Source: Antedon bifida
Taxonomy: Eukaryota > Echinodermata > Crinoidea > Comatulida > Antedonidae
Assembly (NCBI GenBank): GCA_963402885.1
Contig: OY727099.1
Span: forward strand, 25,997,001-26,061,000
Length of the DNA: 64,000 nt
Direction: 5' to 3'
A model generated the notes under the pieces. That model did no database searches, was not told where the DNA came from, and saw nothing but the letters and a program-made list of their open reading frames with translations. The position numbers and the translations under genes were made by a program. Positions 1 to 11,324 of the stretch are shown here, in pieces. Position 1 is the first letter of the stretch, and every line of letters starts with the position of its first letter.

Positions 1-553
1 ATGTTGTCATGGGCCTCTAGAGGGCAGAAGATAGCTAAAACTAACATTTCATATTTCTGAATGAATTTCTTATTGACACCAGATTTTGTAACTTGAAACA
101 ATATTCTACCACATCAACCTAAAAGCTACAAAAAATTATGTAATAATTTCATAAAATTTGCTTTAAAAATATACTTTTCCAATGTTCTCAATTTTTTGCT
201 GATGTTTATATATAGTTTTCAGGTTTGCCAGACACAAGGTTGTGCTTTTCAAATCCTTCCGAATTTTTTCATTTGTTTTTTTTTAACAGCTTGGATTCAA
301 TGAAAGCAAATATTTGAATTGACATAAATAAAAATATGTATACTGATGCAGTTATAAGCCCATGCTAGGACATACGCCCGTGCTAAGACATAAGCCCATG
401 CTAGGGCATAAGCCCACTTTAAACTGTAATTTAAATTTTAGTTATGATTTATATGGGAATAGACAGCATTAAATCACTAAATTCCACCTTTGAAATCTGT
501 ATTAACAGGGAAGGATGAGTCAGTATAGTCAAAATGTTTTCAAATCAACATAC
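1..553. other. Left edge: SYAP1 downstream intron
   Basis: No coding exon is visible here. It lies downstream of the last SYAP1 exon I can see, whose donor is at about 553 on the minus strand, so it is most likely intron. The only structure is a short tandem repeat of about 18 bp at 354-416. Confidence 0.5.
354..416. repeat. 18-bp tandem repeat, about 3.5 copies
   Basis: Units of the form ATAAGCCCATGCTAGGAC repeat about three and a half times with one to three differences per copy. It is intronic and no function is visible. Confidence 0.8.
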
Positions 554-3500
554 CGGCTGGAGATGGTTCTTCCTTGTCTGTCATTCCCAGTTGTTCCATA
601 CCCTTTTGTAGGTCAGCTTGATCAACGACGGAGCTAAATGCGTCGCTAACAAACTCGTTTGCTGGCGGACTATCGGGTGGAAGATCTGCTAATGAATCTT
701 CCTCCGTTTCATTGGCTTTATTTTCAATTGAAATTGGAGGAGTTGATTCTACCAAAAAGAAAAGAAATATTTAAGATTTTAGCACCAAGTATAAGTCTCA
801 ATCTACACTATCAAATTGCCCATATATGGACATGATAATGTCATATCACTACCATATTTGGGCACATCACACTTTTTTTTGTCAAACTAGTTTGATAGTG
901 TACACAGAGCTTAAGGAATTCTACCCATCTAGGACCAACATATTTAGAACTTTCTAAACTACAATATGATCCATCCGCTGATACCCACAGCATTTCCATT
1001 TTGTTCCTTTTATCAGGGAGATGTTTATTTTACATCTCCCTGCTTTTATATACAGTACAGTATATCACCAATAAACAGCAGTATATATATGTGAAGAAAG
1101 AGTTCTGTATTACTAACCTGTCTTTGATTCAGTTGTACTGTCATCTTTGATTGTTCCATCTTGTTTTCCATTTTCCACATTACTTGCTGAAAATAGTTTA
1201 GCAAAATAAAATAAATATATCATGCACATAAATCGTTGGTCTTTCTTTCTTTCCATTCATCATACACATTCATAAACATACATAAATAAGCATAGTACAA
1301 AGAAAAAAAAGAATAGAAAGGGGGAATCTCAGAAGCAAAGCTTATACAAGTAAAAATCCCATGAAAAAAGGCACATAAGGGCATATGCAATTTAACTTTA
1401 GGAGAATGCCGACAATGCATAATGTATGTCCACTAAACAGTTAATATCAACCTGATGATCCTATCATGAGGACGGATAACAAGACAAATAAATTACAAAA
1501 AGCAAAAATTAAAAAAGAATGATAAATAAATTTTGAACTAGTCCTGTTGAGAATAACATTTAAATTCTTGGTTTTATGTACTCTAGTAATACACCAGAAA
1601 TGTATTTTTTTGTGGAATGTGCTTTGTTTTAGTGAATGCCTGTTTTATCGTGTGCTAACAAAGTGAAGATTATAACAGAAGAATATTATAATATTGATAT
1701 AGTTTTTGTGGTGGCATAAACAAATTTGAAAGTAATTTTCATGAAGAAAAGATGATATAAAGTTAAACATAAATTACCTTGTTTACCTTTGGCAGAAGCA
1801 AGTGATGTAAGTTGTGATGATTGTTTTATTAAAGAAACTCTGTAGAAATAATTCCTCCAAAAATGTTCTTCAGAGACACTAAAGTATAAAGAATATTGTG
1901 ATGTTTAGGTGACACAGTAATAATACAAATAAAATATGTTTTTAATAACTTTGCCTGTAAGTGGGAACTTTGTTCCAGTTTGAATGTTTTTGTGAAAATG
2001 TATTCAAAAAGAAAGTCATCAAAACAGAAAATTTTACAATCATTCATTTAAACGATAAATAAGGTAAGTAATATACTACTTTTTTTAGGAATTAAATTAG
2101 AAGTAAAAATACTTGTTTTATAAGATTCCTAAACAACAAACATAAAAATCATAAGCAAAACCAACATAAATATTATACGGTATGCCCACTTAACAATTTG
2201 AAAATAAGTTTTTAAAAAACTTATAGAAATTGCTTCCAGGTCAATAGTAATGTAAGATAAGATAAAATAATTCTACATTTTTAAAATTTGTCACTGATCA
2301 CAGAATGTAAAAATAAGCAGATAAAATATCGATTAACATATTAATATAATTCAGTAAAAAATCAGTCATAAATTATTTCATATTTCATACACACTAAACT
2401 GTAATTCAATATTATACAGCATTACCTTTTAGGTACTAATTCAAATCTCATTTTGCTTAAATTGGGGTCCTCTTGTAACATTGCCATAGCAACTGGAAAC
2501 GAAGTGTCAAAATCAAAATAGAATTGAACACCAGCAGGAGGATTCCTTAAGAAATTTCTCTTGTCCTAAAAAAAATAAACACTTACTTTGTTTAAATACA
2601 ATTGTCGTATTCGATTGGGAACTTTCGTTGTTAACGTAAAGATTCGTTGAGTACTTTTTGTATTCGAATTGTAAATTTGTGCTCAACAGAAAGTCATTCG
2701 AATAGAAAACGTTGACAACGAAAGCTTTTTCGTTAAGAACAATCTCAACGCTCAAAATAGTCCGTTAAAAAGTACTCAACGGAAAAACTACTCAACGGTT
2801 CACTCGAATACGACAAATGAAAACAATTGTTACAAAACAATGTTATAAACATATACTTTGACCGTGGGTGTCAGAATTTATTATGATACAGTTAAAAAGT
2901 AATGTACTCTGCTTATTTTGTTGTTATTGAAATTTGTTGTTATTTTGAAAAATAAACAATCCTAGATTTGATAAATTAAACATAAATAATATTGTTGAAT
3001 TGTAAATGATTACCTTTGATAAAGCTAGAATATGTTCTTTCATCTGTTCCTCTTCGTTGTAGCCTACCCATGGTGCAACAGCAGCTTCGGATCGTTTGCT
3101 GTGTTTTTCTTTCATAAATCTTTCTTGTTCTTTGTTGAAATCTCCCATGAATGTCTATAAATTAAAACTTTCTTTACAAATAATTCATGTATAAATTATT
3201 AGTTAGTTAGTGCCTACTTGAATATAATGTACATGTTCACTAGTAACGTAGTGCTGTCTACACTATCAAACTAGTTTGACAAAAAGGTGTGCCCAAATAT
3301 AGTGGTGATATTCCCAAATATGGTAGTGATATGACATCATCATGTCCATATGACATCACATTTTGTTGTCACATAAAGTTTGATAGTGTAGGCAGTTTGT
3401 TGTTGTTTGTAAAATGGAGGGTTTGAATTTAGACCTATAATAAAAAGTGCGTTTAATGATCATGTTATTGCTTGTGTAATCATTTATTGGAGGGAAAAAA

Positions 3501-4244
3501 GTTGAATTGAAAAACCATTTAAATTTGTACAAACATTACAAATAGTGCATTGCGTATCTACATTTTCATCATACTCATACTATACCTTGTCTTGAACAGT
3601 TTTTTGCAATATACTTGCAGTTTTAGTTGCAGTGTTGGTCACAACTTTTGTTCCTTCTTTTGCGAAATTATAGAAGTAACCTAGAATTTACAAATAAAAT
3701 AAAATTATTTTCATTCTTAATTTACTAGACTTCCTTGCGTTCTCTTCTTTATGCCATTTAATTCGCAGCTACAGCAATCTAATTAAAATCGGGCACAACA
3801 ATAAAATTCTATATTAATTCATTCATTCATAATGATATTTTATTTAAAATATATATATATATATTATAGATAGGCCCATCCCATAAAAACATAGCATGAA
3901 TTGCGAATTATATTTATTTTATAATATTTTTATATAAAAATTAATAATTTTTTTCAGTTTGATTGTAAAGACTTACTTCCCCAATCCTTTGCTGAATCAA
4001 CAGCATTTGTGGGAGGTTTATCATCTGTATTTTCTTTATTATCAACTTCATTGTCTTTACTAGGCTGCTCTACAGTTTGGTCCTGTTCTGTTTGTTCTTG
4101 TTCAACTGCCTCTGACGACGACGAAATTACAACCTCCTCAGTCGATGCGTCAGCATTTGTCTCGTCGTCCTTTTCTGTGGTTTTGCCTACCTCATCAGTT
4201 TGTGGCGTTTTAGTTCCTCCCCACCATGAACTAAACACCTCCAT
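554..4244 (-). CDS. SYAP1: Synapse-associated protein 1, BSD-domain protein (3'-partial)
   Basis: Seven exons join in phase on the minus strand: 3977-4244, 3586-3680, 3014-3154, 2426-2565, 1778-1878, 1118-1186 and 554-748, giving about 336 codons. The start [12 protein letters not shown] sits in the first exon. The next two exons carry the conserved [15 protein letters not shown] and a charged helix. Exons 4-5 hold the BSD domain, ending in the diagnostic [15 protein letters not shown]. The last visible exon has [18 protein letters not shown], matching the vertebrate SYAP1 C-terminal region. The final exon with the acidic WEKEL-type tail is not seen, so the gene runs off the left edge. In vertebrates SYAP1 is a cytosolic and Golgi-associated adaptor linked to Akt signalling. 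That role is family knowledge, not visible here. It is head-to-head with RPS4X, 393 bp apart. Confidence 0.93.
796..912. mobile_element. Fold-back MITE family A, copy 1
   Basis: Degenerate left terminus; the right terminus ends GTACACAGAGCTT. It carries two CArG-like boxes (CCATATATGG and CCATATTTGG). It lies in a SYAP1 intron. Confidence 0.85.
3251..3396. mobile_element. Fold-back MITE family A, copy 2
   Basis: Starts GCTGTCTACACTATCAAACT and ends GTTTGATAGTGTAGGCAG. It contains one exact CCAAATATGG box and lies in a SYAP1 intron. Confidence 0.85.
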
Positions 4245-4637
4245 TTTAATACAAAATTATTTTAATAACGATTTAGTTCAAACAGCATGTGAAAATTAAA
4301 AAATAAATACGAATAACCCACACAAAAAGCGATTTTATTCCCCGTGGCCTAGATTTGACTTGACAAAACGTAAACACATTAGATGACCTTTGCCATTTGA
4401 CCTTTAGCTCGCTGCGATGATTTTTTACCAAAAACAATTACAATTTTTTATTTGTTAATTTGTTTCTACTTAATCTCATCAAACGCTAAAAACTCAAGCA
4501 AAATTTCGAATATATATTTTATTTGAAGTAGTTATTAAAAAATAAAAATGATTATTTTATAAAATTAAAACAAATCAAATTTAACCTCAGATATTTTGTG
4601 TTTCCGGAAAGTCGACCTCTTCGCCAAAACTGGCAAA
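4245..4637. promoter_or_regulatory. Divergent SYAP1/RPS4X promoter interval
   Basis: These 393 bp separate the SYAP1 and RPS4X start codons and must hold both promoters. The stretch before the RPS4X ATG contains CCTCTTCGCC, compatible with the 5' terminal oligopyrimidine start typical of ribosomal protein mRNAs. I see no clear TATA box. Confidence 0.6.
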
Positions 4638-7430
4638 ATGGTGAGTATCGCATTATAATGTAGCTTAGAATAATCGGCTATAATCTCATTTAATAATGCC
4701 TAAATTTACATATAAGATTTACAATATATTTAATAACAATAGTTCATAATATGAACTGTTTTAATTTTTTTAATTAGGGTGTTATTATAGTGGTGAATTT
4801 TAATTTAAAATTTGGTCTGTTGCATAACGACCCATATTAACTGCAGCCGCACTCCTATAGTTAACTTGAGGCGGTTTTGAAGAAAATGAGTAGGCTTAGA
4901 CTTGATTACTTAATCTATACTACATGCTGTCAAGGGGAGGGCCTAGGCCTAGCATTCCTGCTGTCCTTCCTCACTCTCTGAGTGAGTAAGACAGATAGCC
5001 TGCCGTAACCTCGCTCATCATTTCATTTCATCCAGTCATGTGTAGGAAGTATGCTTGTTTAGGCCTGGGTACAGTATATATTATAAAACTATAATTTTCT
5101 TCCAGGCTCGTGGTCCTAAGAAGCATCTTAAGCGCCTTGCGGCACCAAAACATTGGATGTTGGACAAGCTTTCAGGTTCATTCGTAAGTCATTTAAAGAC
5201 ATAAAAAGTACTAAAAAATGTTAATTATAGGTAAAATGAAATGATTTACTTAACAGAAATATTTGTTTAAAAACCTATACTTTATAATATTAATAATAAT
5301 GTTCTAGCCTATTTCCAAAACAGAAATATATGGCACCAACAAACATTTTGTTGGTAATGAATTCAAAATACTTCAATTGTTGTTTGTTTCTTTATTTCCA
5401 TTCACAACAAAAACATAAACATACATAAATATTCATTACATAGTAAAAGGAAATAACATTTTGTTGTTTTTTTTTTGTGTATGAATATATAGGCTCCACG
5501 TCCATCAACTGGCCCACACAAATTGAGAGAATGTTTGCCAATGGCTGTATTTCTCCGAAATCGTTTAAAGTATGCGTTGACTTATGATGAAGTAAAGAAG
5601 ATAATGAAGCAACGATCAATCAAAGTTGATAACAAAGTCAGAACTGACGTCACTTATCCAGCAGGATTCATGGGTAAGTTTCCCCGAATTGTATTGCGTT
5701 CAACGGTACTGCGCTCAAGACATAACATGACTCTACTTTGACTTTAATTCAGACAAAAATCAATTTCATTTTTTTATATAATAATTCAATCAATTGTAAC
5801 ATGCTGTTTACCCGCATTTATTCTAATGTTTAAAATAAATAGTAATTGTTGTCTTTTTCCATTTTAGTTTAATGTATACTATTGTAATTATGCTTTTTGT
5901 TATTAGATGTGATCACTATTGAAAAAACTGGTGAGAACTTCCGCCTTATTTATGATGTCAAAGGTCGATTTACTGTTCACAGAATTGGAGTTGAAGAAGC
6001 AAAGGTATGAGGATTTAAATACATATTTTATTTGTGATATTAATTTTTAACTAAATAAGAACCAACTTGGTTTCTCAATCTTCCGTTGTTGGTTCCTTAA
6101 ATCCAGCAACTTACAATAACACTGAAATGTGCTAATAGAAACCGTTAATCAATTTAATGTTCTTGATTAACAATGCGGATAAAATATTTTAATTTTTATT
6201 TGGCCTATTCGAAGTCATTTATATGTTATTAATCATGTAAATGGTCAAATTAGGCCAACAGTAACCTGCGTTCAACGGTCGCCTGCAGGGTTTTACATAC
6301 TCTGTTGGCATTCACCCAAGAATGCTACACTCCATATTAAGACTTTCGAATTTTAAAAATAATCTACTATTACTTTATTAAATGCCATACAATTGCTAAA
6401 TACAACTAAGTAACATACAAATTGCATTCTCAGTACAAGCTTTGTAAAGTAAAGAAGGTGTGGACTGGACCAAAGGGAATCCCATTCTTGAGCACCCACG
6501 ATGCCCGCACAGTGCGCTACCCAGACCCTCTTGCTAAGGTCTTTGACACTGTCAAAATCGACATCAGCACAGGAAAAATCACTGACTACTTGAAGTTTGA
6601 AAGTGGTTAGTATTTAAATCTTGTCTTTTAAACTTAATCTGTTAAAAAGAAGCTATTCTAAGCATGCTCATGTTTTAGCACTGAATGACTTTTTGACTCA
6701 ATAGCTACGTAGTTGCGTGGCTATAAAGGTAGCTTGAAATGTTAAAAAATAGAATTTCAAATACTATGATATATATTGATAAATGTTGTGATTAACTTAC
6801 TTTTTTGTTTAAAGGTAACATGTGCATGATCACCGGAGGTCGTAACTTGGGGCGTGTCGGTGTTGTCGTACACCGTGAGAAACATCCTGGATCTTTTGAC
6901 ATTGTACATATCAAGGATAATACAGGTATGTACTTAACTTGGGTTTGATTGACTTAAGTGTAATGGTTCGGGTCAGATACTAAACTAATTACTGAAAAAG
7001 TGTAATGTATTTAAAAAATACTATTTTCTGACCAATTTTTTTTAGAAATGAGTTTTTGGAAAATATTGCCATATTTTGCCTGTTTTTTTTTATGTAATCA
7101 CTTTCAATTAAACATACTTAAACATAATGTAAGCTGAGAAAGTCTGAGTGGTGTGGTACAATTGCCTGAATGTATCAGTGAAATTAGTCTTTATACAATA
7201 TCTGTAAGGATTAGGATATCTAGATTCACGGCTATTCACCTTTCACACCTGTGTAAAAATATTATAAATGTTTATTTTGTGTTTGTTCTGTAGGCCATAC
7301 CTTTGCTACCCGTCTGAGCAATGTCTTCATTATCGGTAAGGGAACCAAGTCACTGGTTTCTCTTCCTAAAGGAAAGGGCATCAGAATGTCAATTGCAGAG
7401 GAGAGGGAAAAGAGATTGGCGCAACGATAA
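4638..7430 (+). CDS. RPS4X: Small ribosomal subunit protein eS4 (RPS4)
   Basis: Seven exons (4638-4640, 5106-5183, 5493-5673, 5907-6004, 6434-6605, 6815-6925, 7294-7430) join in phase to 259 residues, against about 263 in vertebrates. The first exon contains only the ATG, an arrangement common in ribosomal protein genes. The protein begins [20 protein letters not shown] and carries the S4 RNA-binding region ([20 protein letters not shown]). A KOW-like C-terminal part includes [19 protein letters not shown]. It is a structural protein of the 40S subunit. The stop is followed by a polyadenylation signal AATAAA at 7526. No damage is visible, and this looks like the functional copy because it retains introns. 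Confidence 0.98.
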
Positions 7431-7635
7431 GACAAAGAAAAAACTAAAAGAATGCTATCGAAAACCAACAACCTGACAATTGTATAAAATATAAAACCAT
7501 GAATGGTGTATTGTTTCAAGTTATCAATAAATTGTAATCTAACAACACCAAGAATACACTGATGTACTTGTAGTTTTATTTCTTGTATGTACAGCTTGCA
7601 TAAAGTCTTGCCCTAAGTCTATAGTTGTCTTTTTT

Positions 7636-7790
7636 CAATTCAATTCAATAAACATTTATTTACAAAATCTGAATACATAGGAAAACAAGAAACAGGATAG
7701 TACAGAATTATAAAAATATGTTTCAGAAAATGAAGGCAAAAGCCCAGAAAGATGTTGGGAAACATCTTGAGTTGGGCGAGCCTTAACACA
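7636..7790 (-). mobile_element. Probable LINE/SINE 3' end with TTGAA tail
   Basis: Read on the minus strand, the segment ends GTAAATAAATGTTTATTG and then TTGAATTGAA repeats, a common form of non-LTR 3' tail. No coding sequence is left and the family is not assigned. Confidence 0.4.
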
Positions 7791-8029
7791 AATAAAAAAG
7801 AAAAGAAATGCATTATAGAAAATAATAATAAATTTCATAATCTAAAATATGAATAACAGAAAAAAAAAATAAAATCAGTTGGTACTGCAGATCGAGACAT
7901 GACTGATTAATAAACATTTAATAAGTAGAAAAGGTGTATTTTTTTTAATTTTGAGAGAAGTATCTTAGGGGAAGCAGATTCTGAGATGGAGGGTGGGTCC
8001 AGAGTATGTTTTTTATGTTCGTCCACCAC

Positions 8030-8255
8030 CAATCAGCTTTTCGATATTTGTCTACAAGCTCAAGTAGTATACGTATGAAATGCCATAAGTGCCAAATTAT
8101 TTATTACCAAGTTTCTTGTATTACAGCTTCATCTAGACTTTCCCAAGTCTATAGTTATTGATTTTTTTTGTTAGTGCACCCATCTGCTTTTTGATTCTAC
8201 GAGCTCAAGTAGTATACGTATGAAATGCCATATGTGCCAAAATATTTATCTTTTT
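8030..8255. repeat. Imperfect direct duplication
   Basis: The stretch around 8050-8100 (AGCTCAAGTAGTATACGTAT, then GAAATGCCAT) recurs at about 8200-8250 with few changes. Its flank (AAGTCTATAGTT) also recurs at 7615 and 8148. This indicates an old local tandem duplication of about 150 bp and more. Confidence 0.75.
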
Positions 8256-8448
8256 ACTAATATTAAGTCAAAACTCCCGTCTTGAACCTAGACTATGCTT
8301 GCATCCAGAAGTGAATGGTTTGTTTAGGTCATGGAAAGTACTGTAAACACACTTTGATATACTATATAAAATTTCATCTTTAATCAGTTCTGTAAGTAAA
8401 CAACTGCAACAGGTTCCATTCTCAAATGGATCTTTTCAGAAAAATCTT

Positions 8449-8515
8449 AAGCTCTGTCTAAACTATCAAAATTCATTTCACAAAAAATGTGATATGCCCA
8501 TATGGACTTGATTTA
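8449..8515. mobile_element. Fold-back MITE family A, copy 3 (fragment)
   Basis: Only the left part is recognisable, starting AAGCTCTGTCTAAACTATCA. There is no matching right terminus. Confidence 0.6.
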
Positions 8516-8831
8516 AGTATGGTACTGTCTCCTACACTACACTGTATTTACACTTTTCCCTAATGTACTAACAAACTAAACATTTTAAATCCTTGATAAA
8601 ATTTGAGCATTAACATTAAACATTGGTCTCTATAATACTGGATTTCATCTAAGCACCTCTTTACAAATTAAAATTTTAGAAGACATTTTTAGAACATCAT
8701 TGTCTTCATTGAGATTCCAAACCCTCTGCTTTATATTATATCTTTGCTTGATAGTGCATGTCCCTCATCTTACTATCCTTATAAAATAAATATCTAAATT
8801 AAATATCTGGCAAGTTCTACATCCTGACGTC

Positions 8832-8903
8832 TTTTTAGGCCTCATTTTAGTACACTTGTATAATCTATTTTTAGGCCTCATTTTAGTACACTTGTATAAT
8901 CTA
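8832..8903. repeat. 36-bp exact direct repeat, two copies
   Basis: Two abutting copies (8832-8867 and 8868-8903) of a unit beginning TTTTTAGGCCTCATTTTAGT. The array ends one base before the UPRT stop codon on the minus strand, so it is the start of the UPRT 3' UTR. Confidence 0.9.
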
Positions 8904-8904
8904 T

Positions 8905-10718
8905 TCAATCTGTTCCAAAGTATTTAGTTCCAAAATGGTTAGGAGTCGTCGTATGGACCTCTGATGTTAATATTGTAATATCTCTTGCTTTATTTATCAC
9001 GGCCCTCACTCCTAAAAACATGAATAATATTAATGAGATAAGAAAATTTAAATCAAATACCATGTATAATTGAGTATTGTCCAAGGGAGTCTGGCTACTT
9101 AAATCAAGGCAATCTAACAGCGGGACACTGAGCTTGCCTTGCCAAGATAGGAACTCGTAACAATCCTTTGATCTTAATTAAGTCTGGCTGCGACAAATAC
9201 CAACATTATTGTACTACATACATATTCTATGCAGCACGCGGTGCCTGTTATGGGATGTGTCGCAGCCACAGATAAACCCCTTGATCTCCAGAGCTCAGCA
9301 TCCTGTTGTTAGATTGCCTTGTTTAAATTAGGGAGTAGGTCAGATTTTTAAAATTTATGCTTGTGTCCAAATTTAGCTTCAATTTAGGATTTATACCCAG
9401 TAGTTTCAAGGACAGAAAATGATATTGTTTATTGCTGGAGATGGTTATCTATGTCTTTAACAATCCATGGATGTACATTATGTCAATGATTTAACAATTT
9501 GGTTGAAACAGCCTGCTGTGGTAACTTACCATGTGGGGTACAGAATAGGGTCAACAGAATAATGTTTGAATCTTTGACACCATGTTCTCTTAGCACTCTA
9601 ACTGCCTGGATTACAGTATTACCTGAATCTACAACACAAAAGCAACAAAACAGTCAAAACATTACATACATAATAAATATCATTTTTTTAATTACTAATT
9701 GCCCTAGACTTTATTTTGTGAAATTCCACTTTTAAATTATTTGTTACTATTATATACAGCAGGTACAGGATCCAGTTTCTGTATCAAAGGAAGACTTACT
9801 TAGTATAGGGTACATGAGTAGGACCTTTCGATTGTGAATATCCGACGGGAATTTTGCATAAAATACTTTAGCCTCCCCGGTATCATCGTTGCTCTTCACT
9901 AATATCTTGCCAATACGGATTGAGCGACAACAATCTCGTAGTCCATGTTCCATAGCTTCACCTATTCAATGAATAATAATTATATATATACTACAGTATA
10001 AACTCTCTTTTGCATTTAAAAACATGTTATTGATATATAATATAAATACCTGTATATGTAAATATAATAATAATAAATAATAATTTTAATTTGGCACTCA
10101 CCACTTCTCATGATGCTCACTCCACAGTTACCTTTAGCAAATTGAATGCCGTCAAAAGGTTGGCCTGTTGGGGTGGTCACCACACAATTTGTATAAGGTA
10201 ACTGGTTCAATCCCTCCTCAACCACTAATCTAATCTATAAATGATAAGTAAAATAAAACATACAAAGCATCTTGATATGAATTTTAAAATAGGAAATTAA
10301 TAAAAATAAATTGAAATACATGGTCATTTAAGACTCATTATTATATTAATTATAACAATTAATATCCCATACCAGTCGATCTGCATAAAATACGAAATCT
10401 CCCCTACTTGTTTGTCTGAAAAAAAAGACAAAAATTAAAAAAAAAAATTATTTTTTAACAAAAATATAACAGAATTAGAATGATATCAACATACTGATAG
10501 AAGTTTTTTTGAGTGACTAATTTGCATATTCATTTGCATATTTATTTGCATATTCATTTCAATAAATTGACAGAGAAGTGTTCTACCTACTTGTCTCGTA
10601 TAATAGTTTGTAATTCTCGTATTTGATCATTTATTCGTAAAATCTTTAATTGAACCCCAAACTCTGAGCGTTCTAAGATGTTGGTATTGGTTTTTTCATC
10701 GTTGTTACTTGCCTCCAT
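8905..10718 (-). CDS. UPRT: Uracil phosphoribosyltransferase homologue
   Basis: Six minus-strand exons (10591-10718, 10373-10415, 10102-10234, 9800-9961, 9530-9628, 8905-9011) join in phase to 223 residues. The order matches animal UPRT: RGDFVFYADRLIRLVVEEGL, FAKGNCGVSIMRSGEAMEHG, then RDCCRSIRIGKIL. The PRPP-binding loop region is MYPILNSGNTV, followed by IILLTLFCTPHG and the terminal HFGTKYFGTD. In microbes this enzyme makes UMP from uracil and PRPP. The human homologue has been reported to lack detectable activity, so activity here is uncertain. It is shorter than the human protein because the N-terminal extension is missing. It is head-to-head with ABCB7. Confidence 0.95.
9099..9326. mobile_element. 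Nested-palindrome TIR element in UPRT intron 5
   Basis: Outer inverted termini share AAGGCAATCTAACA near 9106 and its complement near 9315. An inner inverted pair GGCTGCGACA / TGTCGCAGCC sits inside. It is about 228 bp without coding sequence, so it is a MITE-like element. Confidence 0.75.
10520..10551 (+). promoter_or_regulatory. Three octamer (ATTTGCAT) motifs at 12-bp spacing
   Basis: Exact ATTTGCAT occurs at 10520, 10532 and 10544 in the first UPRT intron, about 130 bp downstream of exon 1. This is the canonical POU-factor octamer. Function is inferred only from the motif. Confidence 0.5.
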
Positions 10719-11324
10719 TATGACGAGCTAGTGAAAAGATTAAAATGATATTTTTTGATGAATTTTATATTTTTTTAAATGTTTTTTTATAATTAAATTT
10801 GTATCTAACTGGGCCTAAATAAAAATAATATCAGATAATAAACTCAATATTATAATAGTACAATAAAGCTTTAAACCAGTCTTTTCTATATTAATAAAAC
10901 GGCTAAAAATATAGTTTTGTCTTTATTAAATGTAATTTTTGGCGTAAAATGGTGTGGGACGAATCGACTTGGATCGATTTACAATCGAGCTGCTTCCACT
11001 TCCACTTGCTGGATATAGCAGTGACAACCATGCCTTACAACTATACGACTCCAAAATACAACGTATTACCGACCGAAAGTAAAAATAACAATACTAAACG
11101 TTACATAATACTATACTATAATATGTACTGTATTTTTTATTAATAAAAACAGTATAATTATGCTATAAAATGGTATTAATAACTAGTTCTTACCAACGCA
11201 TGTGGGAACCATTTATCGCAAACGTGTTTTGCTGTCTGCTGCCACCAACCATGCAAGGAACAAATTTGTGCGGAAAAAAACAACTCGAGCGTATAAAAAA
11301 CGAGAGCGCAAAAAAGGGGTCGGT
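10719..11324. promoter_or_regulatory. Divergent UPRT/ABCB7 promoter interval
   Basis: About 600 bp separate the UPRT and ABCB7 start codons. No other gene is supported. The short open frame at 10949-11143 resembles nothing I know and ends in low-complexity sequence. Promoter elements are not individually recognised. Confidence 0.5.

Larger units (their letters stand above)
7431..8904. other. RPS4X-UPRT intergenic region
   Basis: The region between convergent RPS4X and UPRT 3' ends has no supported gene. It holds the RPS4X polyA signal and a minus-strand retroelement-like 3' tail (TTGAATTGAATTGAA type, about 7636-7790). It also holds a duplicated segment, a MITE fragment and a 36-bp tandem duplication, listed separately. 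Confidence 0.7.

Noticed and set aside
10949-11143. 64-codon frame between UPRT and ABCB7
   Set aside because: It ends in a low-complexity tail (YIILYYNMYC) and lies in the divergent promoter. No homology.
11202-11324. Upstream in-frame ATG as the ABCB7 start
   Set aside because: It adds 41 highly basic residues (RKKTTRAYKKRERKK) unlike a mitochondrial presequence. The ATG at 11325 begins a typical one.
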